From Chondrus crispus (lineage: Eukaryota > Rhodophyta > Florideophyceae > Gigartinales > Gigartinaceae), in NCBI RefSeq assembly GCF_000350225.1, contig NW_005178986.1, positions 124,001 to 188,000 of the forward strand: DNA of 64,000 nucleotides. Reading direction: 5' to 3'. Position 1 is the stretch's first letter, and every line of letters begins with the position of its first letter. The notes beneath the pieces are model-generated. The model saw only the letters and a list, made by a program, of their open reading frames with translations, ran no database searches and was not told where the DNA came from. Shown in pieces: positions 31,001-39,667 of the stretch. A program made the translations under genes and the position numbers.

Positions 31001-33280
31001 TTGTGTATCGAATTGTCCAGTTGAGGTATTTGGTTGGTTTCCCCATTCGTTTGACCTTGTATTTCCGCTGTAGTGTGCGGTACAGGTCATCTATGAGGGC
31101 TGGGTCCGATGCTATGGGCAGGAAGTCATCCCTACTGATGCCGATCAGTATGATGTGTTGGCCTTGCCTTTTGATGAACAGAGATGTGTCGGATCTCATT
31201 TGTTCATAACCATATTTTTTGAGGTGGCTGTGTAGGTTGGTGCTGTAAATGTTTGCAGCTGCCGGTGTGCCATACAAATTGCCTCTCAGTTCTCCGTGTG
31301 TTGCTTGATTCTTGTATGTGCCATCGAAGCGTTGGGTTGCCAGACATATACTTTTTTTTGTGTTGGTATTTTTCATGTAGATACGCGCCTGTAATGTCGA
31401 AATGTTCAATTGCCATGTTCATGGAGGCGGCTAGTGCGAACAGTGTTCTGATTGTTGTGCGGTCTGCCATGTAAGTGGCGGTTTTATCCGGGTCATAGTG
31501 CACGTGGGGGGTCATCCTATCGCCGCGGATCGAGCACCTGGCCTTGCGCGTTACGGATTTTTTGTCCTGTCCATGTTTGTATCGATATGTCATGGTGGTG
31601 GGGATTATTTCTTTCCGTTTGGGGGTTGCCGTTTGGGTTGTCCAGTCTATGGCGTGCATGGCGTCCAGTTTGTCGAGCTCGGCGTTGTGCGCTGCGCTCC
31701 ATTTTTGCGCGTCCGGGTATTTTCTCGCCTGCTTGAGGGTCTTGGGTGGCCGCGTTGTTTCGTCAATTTTTGTTGGCACCGGTTTGGCTTGACGTTTCCG
31801 TGTGCGTGGTTTCTTGGTGGGTGCTTGCTTCGCTTGTGTTTTGCGGCGTGTGGTGCGTTTGACGTGAAAAGCCGCGTTGATTGTGTTGCAGGGGTCGCTG
31901 TGCCGGTGGTATGGTCGGAAGTCTGATGCTCGCACTTTGGAGTATCGTCTTATGACAATGTTTTGGACACACATGTGCGTGTCGTCGATTCGGAACATGT
32001 AGCGTACTGGCGTTGCTTTGTTCTGCAGTTTGGGTGCGTTAGGTTTCAGGATCGGAGTGTATCCGACTTGTCCGAAGGTGAAGATTTTTTTGGATTTGCG
32101 GTGGGGTGTCGTGCCATGCGGTGTGGGGTATTCCTTTCAACCCGTGGTGGTAGGTAAGATTGTACTTGAAGACGGCGTCTTGTAGGGCATCTTGCCAGTG
32201 CGCGTGTGGCAGTTTGCTGTGTGAGAGTGTGGCTCGTACTTTCTCCATAAGTGTACGGTTAATTCGTTCCGCCAGCGCGTTCTCCTGCGGTGTGTAGGGT
32301 GTTGTTGGTCTGAATTTTATGCCCCTCATCTGCAGTTGGCCCTGTACTGCTTTTGCGAGATATTCTTTCGCGTTGTCTGTGACCAGCAGACGTGGGTACT
32401 GGTCGTTTTGTGCTGCGGTGTGTTCTATCGCATTGATTATTGTGTTTGGCACTTGCGCACGATTGTTCAGGCAGTATACCCATATATATCGGGTGGTTGT
32501 ATCGATCAGGGTGGGGAAGTAGTTGGCGTTGTGTGTGGACGTTGGTTTTATTGGTCCGCATACGTCTGATGACAGGCTTTACCCTTTTCCTGCCGTGTGG
32601 GTTGTGCGGCGGTGTGGTCTGGTTGTCGTCTTCCCGTGTATGCACCCGCTGCAGGTGATTTGGGCACTGGTGTCCGTGATCCCGCGTGGGAGGGCGGGGA
32701 GTAGTCCGTTTTTGGACATGATTGCCAGTGTTTTGGGGTGGGCGTGTCCGAGCTTGAGGTGCCATTCGTGGAGGCGTTTTTGTGTCTCGCTCTGTTTCGC
32801 CTTTGTTTGTTTGGGCCCGATGGTCGTTCGGAGGTTGGGGGTTCGTTTGGCTTTTGCTGAGAAAGGGTTGTCGTTTCTGGTCGTTTTCGTGCGTTGCTGT
32901 TGGCTTGGGACAGTGGTGGGTTTGGTGTGTGATGTCGGTTTGTTTATCGAGGTTTTTGCGTGTGTGTAAATACGTGCTCCTTTTGCCGTTGGCTTGGTGG
33001 TGGTTTGTTTCCGGTATTGGCCTTGCTTGTACGTTGCCGTGAGCAGCCTGGGCGGTAGTTGTGTGCGGTGGTGGAGGTGCGCATGCGTTCGCGTGAATGT
33101 GACGTCCCCATGTGCGGTGAGGTCATGTACTGACAGGAGGTTTTCTTTGATTTTTGGCGTGTGTACGGCGGGTAGTCGTAGGTTGTTATTCTTCGTCTGT
33201 ATGTTGATTGTGCCGGTGTGCGTGATTTTTTCCCGTTGTCCGTTTGCGGTTTGGGTTAGTGTTTCCGTGCTCAGGTGCAT
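31001..33280 (-). pseudogene. pol: pol of copia A (protease end, GAG-pre-integrase, integrase, partial RT), multiply frameshifted
   Basis: The pieces in order are as follows. 33280-32579 holds the protease end (PKIKENLLSVHDL) and the GAG-pre-integrase zinc region (LHEWHLKLGHAHPKT...CSGCIHGK). 32765-32039 is an overlapping frame pair holding the integrase core (LLVTDNAKEYLAKAV and ENALAERINRTL). 31998-31001 is reverse transcriptase in two frames (KWSAAHNAELDKLDAM, RCSIRGDRMTPHVHYD, FDITGAYLHEKY, then IILIGISRDDFL, where copia elements have a YVDD-like box). It stops at the gypsy LTR. No intact polyprotein is possible. Confidence 0.8.
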
Positions 33281-33378
33281 GTTCGCGTGGGGTGTGGCGG
33301 TATGCGTGGGCTGAGCTCCGGAGTCTAATATGAATGTGGTCTTACCGTCGTCGTCGTGTGACTTTTGTTATTCTTCGA

Positions 33379-34284
33379 TCACGCTTTCCAGGAAGTGGAG
33401 ACGTTCTCGCAGCTCGTCTTCTTCGCTTTCGTTGGGGTCGTTGTCAGTACTCGCTGTCGCTTGGTTCGCTCGTGCGGTTCGCTGTATGTTCTGATTTCTT
33501 CGCGCAAAGCAGTTTTCGGTGCTGTGCGTGATACTACCGTGCTGGTGACACCATACTCCGGTGTGTCCTTTCGGTTTTTCGTAGTGCGTGGTTTGGCTCT
33601 CGGTTTGGTGGTGCGTGGGGTTCTGTTGCTCTGCGTGGGTTTGTCGCGTGTGGCAGTTGGGCGTTCCATGGATGGGTGCTGCATTTTAAGAGCTTGATCT
33701 TGGATCAGCTGGACCTGTTGGAGGTGGTTGGTAAATTCCCTGATTGTGGTGGGTGGGTTGCATGCCATCAATATTGCTAATGCGGGCATTTCGGGGTGGT
33801 GCGCGAGCCCTTGTACCATGTATCTGACAGTTGTTCGTTCTGCCTCGATGTTGGGGTAGCCGGACACTTGCATTCTGTGTCGTATTTCACGATGTTTCGT
33901 GACATAGTCTGCGATCTCTTGTCCCGTTGTGTACTTGAGGTTTCTGGCTTCGGCGTCCAGCAGCTCATTGTTTTCGATTGAGCACGTGTCGACCGTTTAT
34001 TTGATGATCGTGCATATGGTATGCGGGTTGTATCGTAGTACGTGAGGTGGTAGGAGTTTGACTACTTCTGGGCTGAGGCTTTGCATGATCGCCTTTCTGA
34101 TTTGGTCTTCTTTCTTTTGTTGCGTTGTTTGGATTGTTGGGTCTGTTGTTGATGGGATTGTGTTGGTGAGTTGTGGGTGTGCGTCTATTGTTCGTGCGTG
34201 TATTTCTAGCGCGTCGTACCAATAGGAAAAATTGATGGAGGTTAGTTGGGGCAGGTTGCCCGATGTGTGCGTGCTGTTACTCAT
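33379..34284 (-). pseudogene. gag: gag of copia A (interrupted)
   Basis: It starts MSNSTHTSGNLPQL with the copia gag-type opening LTSINFSYWYDALEIHART. The frame is interrupted by a stop at 33997 (after CTIIK) and continues in the same frame to 33379 with YPNIEAERTTVRYMVQGL and a long Thr/Lys/Arg-rich basic tail (PRTTKPRAKPRTTKNRK). No clear CCHC knuckle is seen; a basic tail may replace it. Confidence 0.7.
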
Positions 34285-34422
34285 GTTGGGGTTTCGTTTT
34301 TGCTGTTGGGGTGATCGGGTCGGAGGGTATTGCAGTCCGGCTCGTCTGTTTGCACTTGGTGATTGGCTGTTAACGTCTGCCGTGGATGGGGGATGGTGGT
34401 TGACGGATCGTGTTCAGTGGTT

Positions 34423-34439
34423 GCGTGTGGCCCATAACC
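34423..34439 (-). other. primer-binding site of copia A, half-tRNA(iMet) type
   Basis: Directly inside the LTR the minus strand reads GGTTATGGGCCACACGC. It resembles, with a two-base gap, the copia-type primer site complementary to the anticodon region of initiator tRNA-Met (5' half-molecule primer known from Drosophila copia). There is no TGG start, which fits that mechanism. Confidence 0.6.
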
Positions 34440-34579
34440 TGTGATTCCAGGAACACCGATACCCCCGATCCCCTGGGGGTCGGGCGGCCGGCGGTGACTT
34501 TATTGTGCAAGTGAGTTGTGCCCTATTGGCTACGTCTTATCGTAGGTGGGTGACTTACTTGTCTCTGTATGGAACCACA
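34440..34579 (-). repeat. 5' LTR of copia A (140 bp)
   Basis: On the plus strand it begins TGTGATTCCA and ends TGGAACCACA, a 10-bp terminal inversion with one mismatch. The primer-binding site follows immediately on the inner side. It is very short for an LTR, and no second copy is present because the 3' end of the element is lost. Confidence 0.6.
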
Positions 34580-34837
34580 AAGACAGCATGTACAGGCATG
34601 TTTGGACATGTATGGACGTCAGCGTGCGCCTGATTGGTCCATTTAATACTTTTCTCAACAGTATGATGGCGCACACAAAGTTAAAATAATGGCCTCTGTC
34701 ACTACCAACGTGCCATACGAGAGCACACCATTGGCTGTCGCCTACCGCTTAACTGCGATTGAATTCAATCTAGATCCAATTTAGCATATATTAAAATTCA
34801 ATTTAATCATTTTTATTGATGTCCCCGAATATCAGTA

Positions 34838-35337
34838 CACGGGGGTCGCGATATAGTGCCTCCCTGTGTCAGTGGGCCGAAAACGGCACTATATGGAACC
34901 AGGCACTGTAAGATAATGAGATTTGCGGCTTTTTTGCAGCCACTTCCTTGCATCTCTGCTCAGAAAGACCGTTCGCAAGACGCCATCACTCATACTTTGC
35001 ATCTTCACTACAGACTCAAGTCTATTCAAGCATTTATGTCATTAGTAGCTTCCGAGCCGTCGCATTGACTTCCTCCATTTTTGCAGCAATAAATGCCAGC
35101 CTACACTTTTGCAGATGTCCAATTGCATCATCGACCTTGCCTTTTTCCGCCATAGTCTCTATTCTAGTAAGCAACTGCATAATATCTTTCCGCGGCGGCA
35201 GCGGCTCTCGGGCAAAACGTCCAACTGCCTCTCTGGAGACCCTTAGTTTTTGGCTCAAAATTCTTGCCACCCGCAAAAGGGTATCACTATATCGGAGCTG
35301 GCACTAACAAAGATGGCACTCTATCGCGACCCCCCTG
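34838..35337. mobile_element. 500-bp nested MITE with TA target duplication
   Basis: The termini CACGGGGGTCGCGATATAG (34838) and the inverse of CAGGGGGGTCGCGATAGAG (ending 35337) match at 21 of 23 positions, and both are flanked by TA. Subterminal CACTATA motifs recur inside. This fits a Tc1/mariner (pogo-like) MITE; the superfamily is inferred from TIR style and TA only. Confidence 0.7.
35034..35276 (-). CDS. small helical reading frame within the nested MITE
   Basis: These 80 codons begin MRVARILSQKLRVSREAVG and continue with KKGKVDDAIGHL-like helical sequence (EKGKVDDAIGHLQKCRLAF). The composition looks like a genuine amphipathic helical protein tail rather than chance. It could be the last remnant of the parent transposase. 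No motif identifies it. Confidence 0.25.
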   Translation of the reverse strand: MRVARILSQKLRVSREAVGRFAREPLPPRKDIMQLLTRIETMAEKGKVDDAIGHLQKCRLAFIAAKMEEVNATARKLLMT

Positions 35338-35581
35338 TACACTTGAAAAAAGGCGGGAGGCTGGCAAGCGAAGGAGATGCAATTCGTCTCCCAACAGAAC
35401 CAAACCAAGACCCAAAAACACATCCTTTCTACCCTCTTCCCTATCGATAGCTCGGTATGATGCACCCCTTGAGCCAATTTACGGATCACGGCGCGCTGAC
35501 ACAATACATTAAATTATTGGACTTGTAATATTTTGAAAATCGCGAACATATACATCCAAACATGCCTGTCCATGCTGTCTT

Positions 35582-35974
35582 AAAGGAGACCCTGAGTCAG
35601 CTGTTGAGCCGCTCAACATTGCAATAGAAATCGGTAGATAGACTGCATCGCCACGTTGATGTAGAAATTGCAACAATCCGTAAGTTTTAACCTGTGGCAG
35701 ATGCCAGTGCCAGATGCGTGCACGGATCTCTCAACCGTTGTACCACTCCAGGAAAGTATAATTTGGTAACATCTTTTTTAAATTAACTTAAAAACTACTT
35801 CCCCTTGCCCAAATGAGGTCAGACTGGTGGTGGTGGATGCTCTGCGTTTGCTATCCAACCGGGAGGAGATACAGAATCTCTAGCCATACTGGATCAGAGA
35901 AACCCCGAATTTTCTTTTATTGGTGCGGCAATACACAAAGTTTTGGAAAATGGTCTATTTGGTAATTTCACTGG
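35582..35974. other. gene-free stretch and copia B target
   Basis: It is AT-rich DNA without a supported gene. It ends in ACTGG, the 5-bp sequence duplicated on the other side of copia B. Confidence 0.4.
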
Positions 35975-36426
35975 TGTCGGAAAACTCCTCTGAGCTTCCT
36001 TGTGATGCTGACTCTGACAGCAGGCGCTCGGGAGCCTACGCCGTTCCTTGAATAGAAACGCGAGTCGGTGAGAACGAAAAGCGCGGACGCTCGCACAGGA
36101 GAGCTCCGCCAAGGTTAGCAATAAAATGCACTTGTTTACTGATTCGTTCTTTACTCAATCCGTCTAGGAGGTAGAGGACTCAATATCTATACACCGAAAC
36201 ATAGCCGTGAACCTTGCTGATAATGTTTCACTAACGGTCAACGAACCGGTCGCGACCTTTGATACGGTTGCACTCATGTGACCGACGGAATTAATCGAGG
36301 CCAACAGTCGGCAGCACTGTAAACTACGAAGGTAAGTGTACAGAAGACACCAGTCATACACGTGTAAGGCTTCTGTAATGCAACATATGAATGCTGCACA
36401 CCGCGAGTGTGCCTTTACAATTAACA
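35975..36426 (-). repeat. 3' LTR of copia B
   Basis: On the plus strand it runs from TGTCGGAAAACTCC to TTTACAATTAACA. On the minus strand this is TG..CA bounded. It is preceded on the minus strand by a purine-rich AAGAAACCCCCCGAG-like tract that may serve as the polypurine tract. Confidence 0.95.
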
Positions 36427-36460
36427 CTCGGGGGGTTTCTTGAGATGGAAGTTGTGCCCA

Positions 36461-39400
36461 TCAGGCGCGAACATCCTTCGATACTGGCGTCCGCACAATC
36501 CATTGTTGCACAGGCACGTCAAGTCTTCCGGTTTCCATGATTTGTTCTAAGGCGCTACAAGGAGCTGGCTTGGTGAGTGCATCGGCGGGGTTGTCCTCAG
36601 ATCTGATCCATCCAACATCGCTTATTTCTTGGGAAGCATAAGATTCCCGCGCGGATTGGATGTCAATCATAAGGCGTTTTTCGGTAGTCGTTGTGGACTT
36701 GACGATTGTTTTAAATAAACTGTCGCTATCAGTGAACATTGATAGTGGGAGTTTCTTTCCAAACATTTTTTCCAAGTCATGTCTGATTAAGTACGCAAAG
36801 TCGAAGCCATCCGCGAACGCCAACGTTTCAGCCCCCATCACAGATCTCGTAACACGCTTGCTTTTATACGAAGAGAAGTGCAAAATATTGCAACGTCCAA
36901 ACTTGTCGCATAGGAAGACTATGAAGCCGAGTTGAGACCGGAGCGAAGGTGTGTTGGCGAAGGAAGAATCTGTGAAGACGCGGACTGAGATACTGTCTTT
37001 ATCAAGCCGTTGTTGAAGTATGCCCCTCTTGGGTTTCGCACGAATGCGATCGATAATACAGTTGATTGCCTTTACGTGTGACGGGTTGAAATCTTTCTCG
37101 CTTACTTGTGCCATGAGATTTACTGCTGCGGCCACATCAGGCCTTGTGTGTGTAATCCAAGCCAGTTCGTGATGTTTAGATCTAAATCCCGAAAACGTAC
37201 TGTCCTTCGACAAAGATGCCATCTTCCTGGCGAAGTTTTCTTGATGCATGAGGTATCCATTTGGGGCAGTGTCAATTTGGATCCCAGCAAAGCGAATATT
37301 GCCTGTCTCTCTTTTCTTTGACTGAAATTTCTGCGACGTTAACTTCGAATCATCCTCGAACGTGGCGTCTCCGGCCCCTACAGTGTCGTCCACATATGAC
37401 CCTGTCATACCATGTAATTTCCCGTGTATGACTTTGAAGAACAAGGAAAGATCTCCAGTAGTGGACGACATGTGGAGGTCGTTCTTGAGATGATTTGAGA
37501 AGGTATGATGCCAGTAGTCCCCTGAATCAGAAAGACCGTACAACGGTTTTAAAAGTTGCAGCAGTTGACCAGAGGACAAATTGAACTCTTTCGTTGGTTT
37601 GACATATACGTCCCGCATGAGTCTATCCGCGCTCTGCAGATACGCCTGGGACACATCCTGCGACCAAATGTTGAAACCAAAAATTGCTGCCAAAGCCACG
37701 AGTAGCCGTATAGAACTTTGGCGAACATTAGTGCTGTTGTGGACTAAAATATTCTTTTCGGTGTCTCTATGGCCCTGTACAACAAAACGTGCCTTGTAAG
37801 ACTCGTCGTTTGTTTCGACATTCTTGATTGCTAGTACGAAACGTCCCCCAAGTATATTTGCTCCAAATGGTACATCTTCTTTGAAGACAACTCTGTATAC
37901 TCCTCTTTCTGCAAGGCCTGCGAGTTCCTTCGCTTTGGCCACATCGAACATTCCAGATGTCGCCCTCTTGTCAGATGGATGAAGAACCTCAGTGACGAGG
38001 ATGCCAGGAACGCAACTCGGGCGGAATTGGCCCATTCCCTCTACAAGCCGCTTGATTTCTCTATCCCCTTGCACCTGTGGCATCGGAATTATTTGTGAAA
38101 GATGGAAATGTTTCTCATTCCCTTCATAGTGCAGGTATACTTCCTTCTCAAATATCTTCGAAACGCGGTATGGTCCCAGCCATTCACCTGGTTTTTCTCG
38201 AAACACTAACACATCGTCTCCTGGTTTGATATCATACCGCGTAGCAGGTGGAAGTTTTGCGCGAAGCGCTTCTCTAATTCGTCGTTCGGCACTTATTGTT
38301 GCCATCTCGCGCCTAGCAGTTTCAAGTGCGGCCATTCGTTCTCTCTGTTGAGGTAAACTGGCGTTTACCACCGGAAAGGCCGGATCGACTCCATAAACCA
38401 GCTTCGAGGGCACCTGCCCATTCGGTCCTAACGTGTCGTTAGCTGCTTTGACCGCCAAGCGTAACGATATTTCAGGATCTAAGCGGGGATATTGTGAACG
38501 AATAATTCGAAATATTCTTCTGATAGGGGCGTGATACCTCTCCCCGATCCCAATGGAGTTATGACTCTCCACTCCAGACAGCTGTAGATTTATACCGTGA
38601 AGCGCAGTGACGTCTCCCCAAAGCTTGGACGTGAAAACGGATCCCTGGTCTGCTCTAATGCGAATTGGATAGCCAACGTAGACAGTAACCCATGCTTCTA
38701 AGAATGCGTCCCAAACGTGTTGCACAGACAACGACTTGGGCAAGCCAATATTCTGATATCCGGTATGAGTGTCCACAATATGGAGCACAGGGTTGCCGGA
38801 AAGCCAGAACAAGTCTATAGAAACTTCATGGTTAAAAATTACCTCGTCGTTTGGAAGACTAACTCGAAATTTGTACGGCCTCGTGCCGAATCGCTTGCAT
38901 CTTTGACACTTGTCAACTATTTCTTGAATTAGACGAGATGTGTCTGGCTGTATCCTATCTGGTGTCCCACGCTTCAATAGAGAAAGTAGCTTTTGCGCAG
39001 AAGGATGAAAGAAATGGAGATGAAGTCGTTCTAGTTCCATACGACTGTACAAAATTTTCTTAGTATCCCATCGAACGAAAAGATGTCCATGCGTTCTGGT
39101 TATGGGGAGCTTCCATCCTCCGTCTTTGCTAATGAGCACATTTTCTACATTATCTGCTATCAAGCCGTGCCGATCGAGAAAGTCTAAGCCCAACAGAAGA
39201 GGGACATCTGCGTCAACCACGTCGATTGAACATGGAATAAAACAACTTTCTGAAATAGGAATTCTTACGTTGAGTCTTCCCAAACTTGTTTTGACACCAT
39301 CTCCGAACTTGTAAGAGAACGGTGAGGTTTGTAAACGGAACGGAATACGTTTTTCTCGACAGTACGCCTTTGCCTGAGAAAGGCCACAGACTGACTTCTG

Positions 39401-39667
39401 TGCACCCGTGTCCACACATGCACCCACGAATGTGTGTGCATTGTATTGCAGATTTGAATTCGAGCTGTTGACCTTAAGAACATTTTTGAATATGCGAGCG
39501 GAGAAGAAAGGGCTTGAGTTCTGCGGTGGTATTCGCGTTCCACCGACAAATCGGCATTTCTGCAAATGACGTTTAGTATATCTCGGCTTCAAGGAGGAAA
39601 GGATTTGGTCAGGTGGTTTCTCGTGCCTAATGAGCGGGACGAGCCGGCAATTCAAGCCCCGACTCAA
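36461..39667 (-). CDS. pol: copia B Pol (protease-integrase-RT-RNase H), intact
   Basis: This is an uninterrupted frame of 1068 codons. The protease motif is ACVDTGAQKS near residue 85. A zinc-binding region follows (HLHFFHP, then CQRCKRF). The integrase core is SIDLFWLSG...IRADQGSVFTS...GIGERYH (D, D, E). Reverse transcriptase shows RFVVQGHRDTEK, SQDVSQAYLQSADRLMRDVY, LLKPLYGLSDSGDYWH and SYVDDTVGAGD. RNase H shows RVFTDSSFANTPS and WIRSEDNPADALTKP. It begins not at an ATG but at TTG in the -1 frame of gag, directly over the gag stop, so it must be made as a Gag-Pol fusion. The integrase-before-RT order defines Ty1/copia. Confidence 0.93.
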   Translation of the reverse strand: MSRGLNCRLVPLIRHEKPPDQILSSLKPRYTKRHLQKCRFVGGTRIPPQNSSPFFSARIFKNVLKVNSSNSNLQYNAHTFVGACVDTGAQKSVCGLSQAKAYCREKRIPFRLQTSPFSYKFGDGVKTSLGRLNVRIPISESCFIPCSIDVVDADVPLLLGLDFLDRHGLIADNVENVLISKDGGWKLPITRTHGHLFVRWDTKKILYSRMELERLHLHFFHPSAQKLLSLLKRGTPDRIQPDTSRLIQEIVDKCQRCKRFGTRPYKFRVSLPNDEVIFNHEVSIDLFWLSGNPVLHIVDTHTGYQNIGLPKSLSVQHVWDAFLEAWVTVYVGYPIRIRADQGSVFTSKLWGDVTALHGINLQLSGVESHNSIGIGERYHAPIRRIFRIIRSQYPRLDPEISLRLAVKAANDTLGPNGQVPSKLVYGVDPAFPVVNASLPQQRERMAALETARREMATISAERRIREALRAKLPPATRYDIKPGDDVLVFREKPGEWLGPYRVSKIFEKEVYLHYEGNEKHFHLSQIIPMPQVQGDREIKRLVEGMGQFRPSCVPGILVTEVLHPSDKRATSGMFDVAKAKELAGLAERGVYRVVFKEDVPFGANILGGRFVLAIKNVETNDESYKARFVVQGHRDTEKNILVHNSTNVRQSSIRLLVALAAIFGFNIWSQDVSQAYLQSADRLMRDVYVKPTKEFNLSSGQLLQLLKPLYGLSDSGDYWHHTFSNHLKNDLHMSSTTGDLSLFFKVIHGKLHGMTGSYVDDTVGAGDATFEDDSKLTSQKFQSKKRETGNIRFAGIQIDTAPNGYLMHQENFARKMASLSKDSTFSGFRSKHHELAWITHTRPDVAAAVNLMAQVSEKDFNPSHVKAINCIIDRIRAKPKRGILQQRLDKDSISVRVFTDSSFANTPSLRSQLGFIVFLCDKFGRCNILHFSSYKSKRVTRSVMGAETLAFADGFDFAYLIRHDLEKMFGKKLPLSMFTDSDSLFKTIVKSTTTTEKRLMIDIQSARESYASQEISDVGWIRSEDNPADALTKPAPCSALEQIMETGRLDVPVQQWIVRTPVSKDVRA

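Larger units (their letters stand above)
31001..34579 (-). mobile_element. Ty1/copia element A, decayed and 3'-truncated
   Basis: Minus-strand order: short LTR, primer-binding site, gag, protease, integrase, reverse transcriptase, which is the Ty1/copia order. The second half of reverse transcriptase, RNase H and the 3' LTR are missing beyond 31001, where the gypsy copy 3 LTR begins. Several stops and frameshifts interrupt the genes. The coding strand is visibly rich in A and C, giving Thr/His/Pro/Lys-rich proteins. Confidence 0.85.
34580..35581. mobile_element. 1.0-kb DNA element with 26-bp terminal inverted repeats
   Basis: The ends 34580-34605 (AAGACAGCATGTACAGGCAT...) and 35556-35581 are reverse complements at 25 of 26 positions, with further similarity inward (GACATGTATG versus GATGTATATG). 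It lies directly against the outer end of the copia A LTR. No transposase is encoded, so it is non-autonomous. A second inverted-repeat element is nested inside. Confidence 0.7.

Noticed and set aside
32523..33697. Several plus-strand frames rich in Val, Leu, Trp, Cys across copia A
   Set aside because: They are antisense shadows of the A/C-rich copia genes, whose minus-strand products show recognisable integrase and protease blocks.
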